The position numbers were made by a program, and so were the translations under genes. From contig NMRA01000746.1 in assembly GCA_002633005.1 (NCBI GenBank), positions 105,041 through 169,040 of the forward strand: a DNA stretch of 64,000 nt, given 5' to 3'. This DNA is from Phoronis australis (Eukaryota > Phoronida > Phoronidae). Under the pieces are notes generated by a model. It saw only the letters and a list, made by a program, of their open reading frames with translations. It did not search any database and was not told the DNA's origin. This document shows positions 39,068-52,300 of the stretch, piece by piece (position 1 is the stretch's first letter; every line of letters starts with the position of its first letter).

Positions 39068-39455
39068 AACCAACTCCCTCCCACTCCCAACCAACTCCCT
39101 CCCACTCCCAACCAACTCCCTCCCACTCCCAACCAACTCCCTCCCACTCCCAACCAACTCCCTCCCACTCCCAACCAACTCCCTCCCACTCCCAACCAAC
39201 TCCCTCCCACTCCCAACCAACTCCCTCCCACTCCCAACCAACTCCCTCCCACTCCCAACCAACTCCCTCCCACTCCCAACCAACTCCCTCCCACTCCCAA
39301 CCAACTCCCTCCCACTCCCAACCAACTCCCTCCCACTCCCAACCAACTCCCTCCCACTCCCAACCAACTCCCTCCCACTCCCAACCAACTCCCTCCCACT
39401 CCCAACCAACTCCCTCCCACTCCCAACCAACTCCCTCCCACTCCCAACCAACTCC
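39068..39455. repeat. 21-bp minisatellite, about 18.5 near-perfect units
   Basis: Unit CAACCAACTCCCTCCCACTCC. The complementary strand has three GGG runs per unit. Because 21 is a multiple of 3, several frames stay open on both strands and give spurious repeat peptides. Diverged relatives of the unit continue to about 39730. It lies just 3' of the membrane-protein gene stop at 39977, so it may fall in its 3' UTR. Confidence 0.97.
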
Positions 39456-39976
39456 AATCTACTCCCTCCACCACATCCATTAACCTTCCCCACTCCCCAC
39501 CCCATTACCAACCAACCCCTTCCCCACTTCCAACCAACCCATTCCTTCCCACTCGCAGTCTATCCCCTCCCACCTATTCCCAACCAATTTTCTTGCACCC
39601 TAAATATCCCCAACCAACCGTTTCCCATCCACACTCTTAACTAACTCGCCCATTTCCAACCTACTCCCATAACCAAACAAACCCCTCCCTTCCCCGCTTC
39701 CAACCAACCCATTCTATCCCCGCTCCCAACAAACTCATTCCAACCCCCATTCCCAATTTGCTCCCTCCTCTCTCCATTCCCAAGAAACCCACCATCATTC
39801 CTTCTAGCCAAAGCACAACTATCCAGATTGTATGGCAACAAAAGAGGGGAAATTGGTCTCATGACTACTAACATTAGGTGGAAATATGCTGCGAAAAATT
39901 GTCACTTTGTTATGCAAATTCATGAAATTTAATTTGTTGATCATTGTAACAGTTGCTATTGGCTTGACAGTAAGAG

Positions 39977-40338
39977 TTAAGGCCACACCACCTGATGGTA
40001 AGATGGTGGAACAACCAGTTTGCCTTTTTCACTTCTCACTCTTGGATTTTCTAACAGTTGCTGTTGATATGGGATTGGAATGCCGAAGTTCAGATAAAGG
40101 GTGCGTAGTCGTTCTCCTTCATTGTGAGGCAATTCGTCTTCCACTGGGAACAAAATGTCCTCGTTAGGGTCTTCATAGGTGTTGTAATTGCCGGAGAGGA
40201 CAACCCAATACAATGCAGTGACGGACAGTGCTAGAATCTGTACTGCAAATAGCAAAGACGGGTTCACTATGGTGATGAGCAGAAGGAAACCTAGAATAGC
40301 TCCAGTCTCATAGTCCAGTTCTGTTGCGTCGTCATTAC
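39977..40338 (-). CDS. Terminal exon: hydrophobic hairpin plus ERLRTL tail
   Basis: 362 nt including TAA, acceptor TTTACAG, enters in phase 1. 119 residues: NDDATELDYE, then a hydrophobic stretch GAILGFLLLITIV / NPSLLFAVQILALSV / TALYWVVLSG that could be one long or two short membrane spans broken at Asn-Pro, then NTYEDPNEDILFPVEDELPH, NEGERLRTLYLN and a basic end (ENPRVRSEKGK) closing at HQVVWP. Its topology cannot be settled. Confidence 0.72.
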
Positions 40339-43300
40339 CTGTAAAAGATCAAAGTAAGCTGTTGAAGTCATTGAATGACTTCTTATTACATGCTAAAGTT
40401 CGTGTCCACACAGTGCAGGCAATCATAGTTTTGGACAAAAATTATTATTTTCAGATTCAGCCCTCCAAATATTAATCTAAAATTCTATGATAAATACAGT
40501 TCGTACAGAACTTGAATATTTTATGTAGTACAGTAATTCTTTGCCTATGTAATGAATAATATGGCAGGCAAGTGAAATGTTGCTTTGTCAAATTTTCATC
40601 AAAACATTACAAAAATGTTAATGTTTTATTACTTTGGTTTGCACTACGTAAATGCCACAAAACAACATTTGGTAAAGCTCCCATTATTTACAGCCACTGA
40701 CAAATGGAGAAGTATGACAGTTTTGGAATTATTTTTATGCCGTCGTAGAATCAGGTTTATGTAAACATGTAGCTACTAACATTTTTAATATCTGATGCAT
40801 TTCAAAGCTTCTTTTTGCAGTACCGTATTCGCCGTAATAACCGCCCAGGGCGCTTAGAAAAGTTAAGTTCAGGGGGGGCGCTTATTATAACCCAAGGCGG
40901 TTGAAACCCGGTCGCCGAAACGGGTGAAATCGGAAGCTAAGATTCAGCAAATTTAAGTTCTGTGACGTATCTGCAATCTATGAAAGACTTCCAACAAAAC
41001 TGTGGTGCATTGCTATCAAACTTTGCTGCTAAATCACGATCATTTTACAGAAACTTGTGCTGAAATCCCAGGGCGAAAACTTGCCGACTGACGGCATGCC
41101 TCAAAATTGCCGTCTTTGATATGGCGACTTCAATGCTTGAATAAAAACAGTTTCGACTCAAGCAAATTACCTGAAATCCTCATTAAGTTTTCTAAGTAGC
41201 GCCCCTAAGACTTTTTTTTAGGTTCCCGTGGAGTCTGGATTTACGGCAGTTTTAAGTACAAAGCTGCGCAACATCAGCAACACGGCGAGAAAAATGTCTG
41301 GACGAACACACATGTTGTTGTCACGTGACGTTTGTTTTGAAGTTCGTCTGCGAGTAAGCGAGCACGTGCGTGTAACCAGAGTTCATTTGCCAAAGCAGGG
41401 ACCGTCTTTTGGCCACAGCCACGCAATCTAATGAGCTAGATGTGCATTGCGTCTAAAGAAATTTGCACAAGCAGTAGGCCTACACCAGAGCGTGTTTCAT
41501 TCAGCACTTGCTGGTCTCCTGCTAAAAACGTTCGACATTTGTTTCGGTAAGGCCCATATTAGTCGCCGTGTAGCTGGATGCGTACGTAACTATCTGACAG
41601 TTATTTTTCGGTGTAAGGGTGTGTAAGCATTCGCTGTCAGTTGTCATTTTATCGGATATTCGGCTTAAAAACACCAATTATGGTTAATCAAACAATCCAT
41701 CTAAAAAATAAGGCAAACATGTTTTATAGTATTAGAAAATGTCGGAAATTAGGGCCAATATTCATTTCTTACCGATGCTATGCTACCCGTTTCATGAATG
41801 GATAGTTCCCGACTAATGTCTTTGATGACAGCTAGGTTCATATATGTAGCGCGCGCTTTTTGGCCACGTGCGTTCAACACCGAGTTATTTTTATTCATGA
41901 GACAGTCTATGTGTCTGTATTGAAAGGTCAGACCATAGTGGGACACGGTCGTCGCGAAAGTAGCAACGCTGTTGCGTTCTTTTTGAAGCGCTGTGTTACT
42001 TTGAAGTGCATAGTCACGGCTAAATACAAACGTAGCAGTGCCGCTGGTGGTCTAGAGGACCCGTGCAAAACTTTTTTGATAAATTGAAGACGTTAGTGTA
42101 GCCGAGTTTTAGGACTGAAGGTACGTCATTGTTCGCATGTACAAGTTCATGGACTGGGCGCTTATTTCAGTAAAGTCTGAAAACGCGTGGGGGGGGCGCT
42201 TATAGGGGCATGGGCAGTTATTACGGCAAAAACAGTGTGCAAGCTATTTGAACTCATTAACATTATCTATTATCAGGTGTCGTGTAACCAATCTTTCGGT
42301 TGAAGAATTAGTCAATTGTGGGAACATAAAGGTCTGGTTAACTCAGTCACAAACCACATGGAAATGCATCTTATTAGTAGTGAAACATCAATTTATGAAA
42401 AACTATGTAAAATGTCTAATTATCAGTACCAAGATGAATTATATCTGTTACCAGTACCAGCAATAATCTGGGGTCCAAGTGCATGGTTGATGGGATCCAG
42501 TTGTCTCTCGTGGAGGATTTCATCAGCAACATTAACAACATCTCTTGGTACAAGATGTTCGCGAAGATCATCTGGTGGCCAGGGTACGATGTTATCTAAA
42601 ATGCACAAAATCTGGTCATGCTAAACAGTGACGACAAGTGTTATGGTCTGCCATGCATTCAACTAAGTTACAGTCACAAAGTTTTTAGAATATGACAAAG
42701 AAAGAGAATAATCAATGCATCCTCTCCTTTTTTTATGAACGTTTATTTACTAATCTAGATGTTCTCAACTTCATGATTGTGTGGACATTTTTAGAATGCT
42801 TCACAAATTCTTAAGTGAACAAGCAGCTGGAACAGTTTTTTGTGAAACTATTGTGAGGGNCGTAGTCGTTCTCCTTCATTGTGAGGCAATTCGTCTTCCA
42901 CTGGGAACAAAATGTCCTCGTTAGGGTCTTCATAGGCGTTGTGATTGCCGGAGAGGACAACCCAATACAATGCAGTGACGGACAGTGCTAGAATCTGTAC
43001 TGCAAATAGCAAAGACGGGTTCACTATGGTGATGAGCAGAAGGAAACCTAGGATAGCTCCAGTCTCATAGTCCAGTTCCGTTGCGTCGTCATTACCTGTA
43101 AAAGATCAAAGTAAGCTGTTGAAGTCATCGAATGACTTCTTATTACATGCTAAAGTTCGTGTCCGCATAGTGCAGGCAATCATAGTTTTGGACAAAAATA
43201 ATTATTTTCAGATTCAGCCCTCCAAATATTAATCTAAAATTCTATGATAAATACAGTCCGTACAGAACTTGAATATTTTATATAGTACGGTAATTCTTTG

Positions 43301-46300
43301 CCTATGTAATGAATATTATGGCGGGCAAGTGAAATGTTACTTTGTCAAATTTTCATCAAAACATTACAAAAATGTTAATGTTTTATTACTTTGGTGTGTG
43401 CTATGTAAATGCCACAAAACAACATTTGGTAAAGCTCCCATTATTTACAGCAAGGTGATTGGCCACTGAAAAATGGAGAAGTATAACAGTTTTGGAATTA
43501 TTTTTGTGCTGTTGTAGAATCGGGTTTATGTAAGCATGTAGCTACTAACATTTTTTAATATCTGATGCATTTCAAAGCTTCTTTTTTGCAGTATGCAAAC
43601 TATTTGAACTCATTAACATTATCTATTATCAGGTGTCGTGTAACCAATCTTTCGGTTGAAGAATTAGTCAATTGTGGGAACATAAAGGTCTGGTTAACTC
43701 AGTCACAAACCACATGAAATGCATCTTATTAGTTGTGAAACATCAATTTATGAATTATAGCTGTTAACAGTACCGGCAATAATCTGGGGTCCAAGTGCAT
43801 GGTTGATGGGATCCAGTTGTCTGTCGTGGAGGATTTCATCAGCAACACGAACAACATCTCTTGGTACAAGATGTTCGCGAAGATCATCTGGTGGCCAGGG
43901 TACGATGTTATCTAAAATGCACAAAATCTGATCGTGCTAAACAGTGACGACAAGTGTTATGGTCTGCCATGCATTCAACTAAGTTACAGTCACAAAGTTT
44001 TTAGAATATGACAAAGAAAAAGAATAATCAATGCATCCTCTCCTTTATTTATGAAGGTTTATTTACTAATCGAGATGTTCTCAACTTCATGATTGTGCGG
44101 ACATTTTTAGAATGCTTCACAAATTCTTAAGTGAACAAGCAGCTGGAACAGTTTTTTGTGAAACTATTGTGAAGGATCAGTTATGAGTTAAGATTTCATA
44201 TTTCGGTGCTGAAATGTATTAAACAAACACATGTCATTAATGTTCTTGAATCATAGTTGTGGTCTTCAGTGGTACCATTAATATGAGGCTCTTGTGCACA
44301 GTTGATGTTATCCATTTGCCTCCATTGCTGAGTTCCATCCTCGCCATTTGCGATGTCTCTTGGTACAAGATCAGAGAGGTCTGGTGACCAGGGTATGATG
44401 TTATCTAAAATACACAAAACCTGTGCATGTTAAACAAGTACAACACTTGTTATGGTCAGTCATACATCCACCAAGTAACAGTGTCTTAAGTTTTTGGAAA
44501 GTTACTCATCTCCATGATAATGAGGATATTTTTAGGATGCTTCACAAATTCTTCAGTAAACAAGCCACTGGAAGTTTGGTGTGAAGATTTGAATGACTAG
44601 TGAAAGGTTAAAATTTGTAATTTGGTTTTGAGTTATGTGGAACAAACACGTCAAATGGGTTGTATCGTAGTTGTGGTCTTGATACCATTACTATGAGGTT
44701 CTTTTGCGCAGCTGATGTTATCCATTTGCTTCCGTTGTTGAGTTCCATTCTCACCATTTGCCACTTCTCTTGGTACAAAATTTTCTGTATCTGGTGGCCA
44801 GGGTATGATGTTATTAATATTTTTAAGTATCCTTTATTCTTGGGTTAGAATGTTGACTTTTGACGTTCAATGCATATTTAGCTAGTAGTTTGCAAAATGG
44901 TGGCATTAAAAAGAAATTACGTAGAACAACTCTAGCAATTTCTGTTGTCAGTGAAACAGTCTTTCAACAAGTACTGAATAACACTTAGATTCTTGCATTT
45001 TTTACCTTGTGACAAAGAGGTCCTGTCCTTTGTCATTTTTAAGCAATGCAGCTCATAATTACCTGCAGCATTGTTGGTTGCATAACTAAGTGGCACTTGG
45101 TCCCCTGTTGTTAAAGGATTGGGTCCCTGGTGGAAACCAGCTGGATTTACCAAAGTATCTGAAATAGATACAACGATTAGTGAGCGTTGTACAATGTATG
45201 CAATATATATTTAGGTAATGTAACAGACAATTGAAATTACATTTTATCAAACTATTTCCTTTAAGAAAATGACTTCCTAGAAATCTTTACTTTGTTCTTA
45301 ACATTGGTTGCACAATTTACATGCCACCAAAACAAAATTTTGAGCGTTTGAGCTATAAGCCTATGAAAAAATAGAGCAGTGTAGAAAATCGTTGATCTGC
45401 GTTGTGATTGTAGCTAATACAATGCCTATATATGTTACTTTTCTCTGAGGTGTGATGTTCTTTCAACCTGTCACAGAGGAGTCTCTGTGTGAGTCCTATA
45501 TAGAATTCCTTACAGTTGTCACATTCAACCTTGTACACAACATTGCTCTTGTTCAATAAAGGGATGGGTGACTTCAGTTTACACAGCATATTGGAAAGTT
45601 TCCGAAGAGGTTTGAAAACAACCATCAGTTCAACTGCTGTGTCTATGCAATGAATAAGGCGAGATAATTGGCGTTTCAATTTTATACTACGTGGCCCGGT
45701 ATAACCAAGAGAAAAGAAAACTTTCTTTTTCTCGGGTCCAATAACAGCTATCTTATCTGCCTCATTGGTTTTTGAAAGAAAGTGCCTTTTACAGCTATTC
45801 AGAAAATTCAGAGGGTAACCATTGGAACGCAATAACTGGAAAATCATAGCTACATCACTTTCAAAATTTAAATTGGTGGAGCAGATTCTCCAGGCATGGT
45901 GCAACAAGCAATTGACTAAACCTCTCTTGTACTGGATAGGCACAAAACTATCAAATTTAAGATAGGGCTTACGATACACAGATGTAACAACGGTGCTATT
46001 ATCACGTTTAACCAAGACATCTAGAAAAGGTAAACACGACTCGCGCTCAGATTCAATGGTGAAGTTGATGGACTGAAGCATATTGTTCATGTGATTAAAA
46101 ACGGTGTTAACTGATATCTTGGATGAAAACACAACAAATGTATCATCCACATACCTGCGATAAAATTGTGGTTTACAATCCGGTGGACAACTTAAGCCAG
46201 AGCCTAAGTCTCGAGATTGCACATGAAAATATTAGCTAACACTGGTCCCAGGGGTGAACCCATGGCTACTCCGTCAATCTGATCATAAAAGTTATCATCA

Positions 46301-49300
46301 AACAGAAAATGGTTCTGTTTAACAGCGATCGTGAGCAACTTAGTACGTAATTGGTTACGAGTTCCGATTTAGATATTGAGAAAGATGTGAAAATTTATCA
46401 AAATTGTTACAAGTGAGCAAGGCTTCATACATCCAGAATTTTGCAAGCTGGATGTCTTAAATGACCCCAATTTTCAAGTGGGCATCAGTTTNAGCCACTG
46501 GAAGTTTGGTGTGAAGATTTGAATGACTAGTGAAAGGTTAAAATTTGTAATTTGGTTTTGAGTTATGTGGAACAAACACATGTCAAATGGGTTGAATCAT
46601 AGTTGTGGTCTTGATACCATTACTATGAGGTTCTTTTGCGCAGCTGATGTTATCCATTTGCTTCCGTTGTTGAGTTCCATTCTCACCATTTGCCACTTCT
46701 CTTGGTACAAAATTTTCTGTATCTGGTGGCCAGGGTATGATGTCATTAATATTTTTAAGTATCCTTTATTCTTGGGTTAGAATGTTATGACTTATGACGT
46801 TCAATGCATATTTAGCTAGTAGTTTGCAAAATGGTGGCATTAAAAAGAAATTACGTAGACCCACTCGAGCAATTTCTGTTGTCAGTGAAACAGTCTTTCA
46901 ACAGGTGCTGAATAACACTTAGATTTTTGCATTTTTTACCTTGTGACAAAGAGGTCCTGTCCTTTGTCATTTTTAAGCAGTGCAGCTCATAATTACCTGC
47001 AGCGTTGTTGGTTGCATAACTAAGTGGCACTTGGTCCCCTGTTGTTAAAGGATTGGGTCCCTGGTGGAAACCAGCTGGATTTACCAAAGTATCTGAAATA
47101 GATACAATGATTAGTGAGCATTGTACAATGTGTGCAATATATATTTAGGTAATGTAACAGACAATTGAAATTACATTTTATCAAACTATTTTCTCTAAGA
47201 AAATGACTTCCTAGAAATCTTTACTTTGTTCTTAACATTGGTTGCACAATTTACATACCACCAAAACAAAGTTTTGAGCCTTTGAGTTATAATCCTATGA
47301 AAAAATAGAGCAGTGTAGAAAATCGTTGATCTGCGTTGTGATTGTAGCTAATACAATGCCTATATATGTTACTTTTCTCTGAGGTGTGATGTTCTTTCAA
47401 CCTGTCACAGAGGCGTGTGAGTCCTATATAGAATTCCTTACAGTTGTCACATTCAACCTTGTACATAACATTGCTCCTGTTCAATAAAGGGATGGGTGAC
47501 TTCAGTTTACACAGCATATTGGAAAGTTTCCGAAGAGGTTTGAAAACAAGTATCAGTTCAACTGCTGTGTCTATGCAATGAATAAGGCGAGATAATTGGC
47601 GTTTCAATTTTATACTACGTGGCTGGGTATAACCAAGAGAAAAGAAAACTTTCTTTTTCTTGGGTCCAATAACAGCTATCTTATCTGCCTCATTGGTTTT
47701 TGAAAGAAAGTGCCTTTTACAGCTATTCAGAAAATTCAGAGGGTAACCATTGGAACGCAATAACTGGAAAATCATAGCTACATCACTATCAAAATTTAAA
47801 TTGGTGGAGCAGATTCTCCAGGCATGGTGCAACAAGCAATTGACTAAACCTCTCTTGTACTGAATAGGCACAAAACTATCAAATTTAAGATAAAGCCCAG
47901 AAAAACTGGGCTTATGATACACAGATGTAACAACGGTGCTATTATCACGTTTAACCAAGACATCTAGAAAAGGTAAACACGACTCGCGCTCAGATTCAAT
48001 GGTGAAGTTGATGGACTGAAGCATATTGTTCATGTGATTAAAAACGGTGTTGACTGAGCTCTTGGATGAAAACACAACAAATGTATCATCCACATACCTG
48101 CGATAAAATTTTGGTTTACAATCCGGTGGACAACTAGCCAGAGCCTCAGTCTCGAGATTGCACATGAAAATATTAGCTAACACTGGTCCCAGGGGTGAAC
48201 CCATGGCTACTCCGTCAATCTGATCATAAAAGTTATCATCAAACAGAAAATGGTTCTGTTTAACAGCGATCGTGAGCAACTTAGTACGTAATTGGTTACG
48301 AGTCCGGATTTAGATATTGAGAAAGATGTGAAAACTTATCAAAATTGTTACAAGTGAGCAAGGCTTCATACATCCAGAATTTTGCAAGCTGGATGTCTTA
48401 AATGACCCCAATTTTCAAGTGGGCATCAATTTTTCTGACTAAGGGCATAGCAATGCTGTCGTGTTGATTTAAGGTTCTTGTCATGCCACACCAGTTTTTA
48501 AAAGTTGGTCAATTGTTGCAAAATATTTAAGAAGGGTAAGATACAGTGCTATTAAATGTGTAATGTTGCCTTAAATAAAGATTACGAAGTCATACAGAAA
48601 GATTACCTAAAATAACCCATACATAATACCAAATAGAAAAGCCAGTGCAATTTAAAGCTAATGATGCTTAAAACAGCTTGTGAAAGGCAGATGGCTTACA
48701 AGTTAGCAGATCCTGTGCTGTCCAGCACTGCACTTGAAGCTAGACCAAGTCTAGTTTCAACTTTCATGTAGGTAACTGCACAGTAGTTAAATAAATCTAG
48801 TTAAAGTGTATCCACTGAATTCAGATAAAGTTATACCATATTTTCAAATGAGAATAAAACTGGCCATCTTAGTAATGCTGTTTTTTAAGTGTACCCTTGC
48901 AAAACATTTTTTACTTTTTGCTAAATTTAACTGAAAATCGTCCAAATTGAAGGCAGATTAGTGTGAAGTATGCAGAAGGTTAGTCATTCTGCACTTTTGT
49001 GGGTAATTGACTCAGAACGCAGCCTACTTGCATTATTGTTTACCTAGTTTTAACAGTTCACAGATTAAATTAAAGCTGACAGATACTCATTACGGTATTT
49101 ACGGTATTACCATCTAGTCGGAAGAGCATGAGTTAGCAGGACAGCAGACTAGATGTGTTGCGAAAATTGTGTCAGTCACTATAATCAGCGTATTGTCTAT
49201 AAATAAAATAACACTTTACAAGGAACAATATTTGCTAGCTGGGTTACACACGAAGAAGGGTTAATACACGATTTTAAAACTGGGAGTACAAATTTCCCAA

Positions 49301-52300
49301 AAATTTGACAGAACACACCTTGCTCTTGCCAGGCACTAGTGGTCTACTGGTACTGCTGTGCTACGTGGTAGGTATGCCTACCCATCTAATAGCATAGTAC
49401 AGTTAAAAATAAGTTTCATTGGCAAAGCATAAACCATTTCTTTATTCAATGACTTTAAATGGAAGTCTATACAGTTGCGTTTAAAACAGTATGCGGAAAC
49501 ATTTTGCTAAAGAATACCAGTGATGTCAATGTCGACTAAATATTCTGACATACAGATTAACTTTTTAGCAGCTACGTCCTGCCTTCCCACTATGTAGACA
49601 GTGGTGTTTTGGTAAATGAGTCACATGTTTGTCATAGGTGTCATAGTAGTAAAACAGATTGGACTAAAAACAATGACAGCCATGCTCCACTCTGTAGGTA
49701 ACAACATGCACCAAATCTCATGAACATCCATCAAGAATTATGTGAATCTTGAGGCACAGGCAAGAAACAAAATTGGCATTAGGGGGTGCCGCAGAATTGT
49801 GTTCAATTGAAAATTAATATGAGCGGTGCTCTCCTCCATAGGAACAGGGATTACACTAGAACATTCATCAATTAATTAAATTCATAGATATGCTGGTAGA
49901 AACATTAAACAAAAGTTCAGTAAGGAGGCCATGGTAGCCAGACCCATCTCAAAGTAAATGTAAGCTGTGCTCAGTGTCCAACATTCTGAGCTTATATGTC
50001 CAATCCAAACTCATAAAACAATTCTCAGCCAGGACAGTAAACCCTATGTTAGGCTGTGTTAAGTTGGACAGTTGCTGACTAAGCCTAAATATTGAACAGG
50101 ACATCTGCCTAATTGTATATCGAGGATTTGATCAGTTTGGCAGGTGAAGAGGTGGACGCAAAAAACGGACTTGAAATAATAAAAAATCCCATGCGGAATC
50201 AGTGGAATACATCCAAAACTGGGAAGGTGTCATCTTTGTTTCAGATCGGTCGTTACACACTGGGACAAACACGAAAATGAAATTGGTATTAGAGGAAGAG
50301 CAATAGTCAGGTCGTGTTATTGTTGTCATACTCCATCATTAGCTTGATAGGAACACATCCACTAAATTCCATGAAGTTCTTGCGAGGGTTTAGGCGAGCT
50401 GGCTGCACTTGCCTTATGTCCATAGACCGAGGTGATTGTAAGTTTGTACACTCTCATAGTGTTCGTATGTGGGTGCATAAAAGTATAAATATTAGCGAAA
50501 ACTTTTGTCAGAATTGAAAGTTTTTATTGTAATTATTGTAACATTCAGAAGTGTGACTGTTTGCTAAGCTGAAATAAAACAATCTTTGGTTTTTATCATT
50601 TCTATTAAGAATAACTGTTATGAAGCTGAATATCAAATGGTGAAGGAAAAGCAGTTCTCTAGTGAAAACCTCTTAGTTTTTTGAAAACTTACTAGATATC
50701 CATTGTTCTGTAATTATGTCGTTAGGAAGTGGGATTGCTTTCATTAAAACAATGTGATGTGGAGCCAAAGTTGAAATTTCCACCTTTTCCTGATGAATTA
50801 CAACAATTTTTCAGCACAGCTTGTAACATTGTTGGTAATATCTAGTGATGACAAGTGCATGCACCCATATGAACAGAATTGTCTATATTCCTCCCATGCA
50901 AGATCCGTAGTACCGTTCTGGTATTAGTTTTAATACAAACCTCCAACTGGAATCTCCTCCAGAGACCCATAGCCACTTGTATTTTTCTTTTTTAGGTCTG
51001 AAACAAAAAATACACTCTCTTAAGAGAGGTCATTTATCAAAGTGATGCATGAAAATCTTCTGAAAAGAAAATTGGCCTTAGTGCTGTGGGTTTAAATTAT
51101 TTGTAACACTGTCTTAATGTGTAGTTATTCAAAATAAGAATCATGAAAGTATTAGTGGCTCATAATCGTATATTATAAGCACTTAAAAGTACAGTACAAG
51201 ACAAAAGTATTTCCACAAAATTTCGGCTGTATTTTGTTAAGAGCAAAAACCTCCCTGAAACAATCAAGGCTTGACCGCTTGAGTGCTAATCGTTTCTGGG
51301 TATTTCAGTGAGATCAATATTGGTGTTTTTCAATGTTATGTACAGGTTTGTGGTGAAAGGCACAATGGTATTAAATCATTTGATCAACAATTTAGGAACC
51401 AGAAGAAACTTAAGAAAGAACAGTATTTCTATGTTTAATCTGCTCATACACTGCCTGGTGACTATAAATAAACACTTATTTCTTAGAATTTCCCTCAGGC
51501 CAGTCAGACTCATTTTCAACAAATAGTTATTGACCTCACTGTAACATAACTTAAGATATAACAAATGCAGCCTGATTCAGTTTTCAGCACATAAGTCAGT
51601 TGGCTTGTGCCTCTCTGTCCCGATTAATCTTTAGCTAACAAAACCCGTGCGAAATGTACCTCAGTTAACCATGGTTAACCATGCTTAACCGTGGCTGTAC
51701 AACCATGGTTGACCATGGTTTTAACATTTCGCGTTAAGTTGAAACCATGGTGGACTATGGTTGGCAACCATGGTTGACCATGGCTAAAAATCATGGTTGA
51801 CCATGGCTAAAAATCATGGTTGACCATGGCTAAAAATCATGGTTGACCATGGCTAAAAATCATGGTTGACCATGGCCATAAATCATGGTTGACCATGGTT
51901 ACTAAAAATGGTTGACCATTGCTTGGTAAGGTTTAGTGTGGTCAACAATGGTTAGCAAGCATGGTCTATCATGGTTATGAAGTCATGCATGTGAACTGAC
52001 AATCACAGGTGTAGCTAAAAGTCCACTACAAAATGACATACGTAAGCAAATTACACCTTGAGTTTCAAGTGAAATGTCTCAACCTCATCAAATTACTTTA
52101 GCAAGGTCTAACTCACTAAAAGGTCCCAATTCCCAACTTAACGTGAAATATTGATAACAAGTGTTGGCATTCTACATAATACTTCTATTTCTTCATTTAC
52201 AACTGGAGAAAGACACTTGGGAACCACAAGAACAATTGACTCTTTGAATGTTAAAAAGCACCTTCATGCAATAGAACAAAAAAATGCAAGATTTTGTAAA

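Larger units (their letters stand above)
40102..42859. repeat. Haplotype overlap 1, left copy
   Basis: Matches 42861-44173 throughout, apart from the element A insertion at 40823-42235. It ends exactly at the single N. Confidence 0.8.
42861..44173. repeat. Haplotype overlap 1, right copy
   Basis: Starts at the N inside the terminal exon and continues into unique sequence after about 44173. Confidence 0.8.
44571..46491. repeat. Haplotype overlap 2, left copy
   Basis: Corresponds to 46493-48432, starting AGCCACTGGAAGTTTGGTG, including the same pseudo-exon, exon and Penelope insertion. Confidence 0.85.
46493..48432. repeat. Haplotype overlap 2, right copy
   Basis: Begins directly after the N and matches the left copy with sparse substitutions and indels. 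Confidence 0.85.

Noticed and set aside
39013-39511. Long repetitive open frames on both strands (QPTPSHS and related repeats)
   Set aside because: They are forced by the 21-bp minisatellite unit (a multiple of 3); no codon or splice evidence.
45353-48279. Two independent Penelope insertions
   Set aside because: Same truncation point and flanks on both sides of a single N; better explained as two alleles of one insertion.
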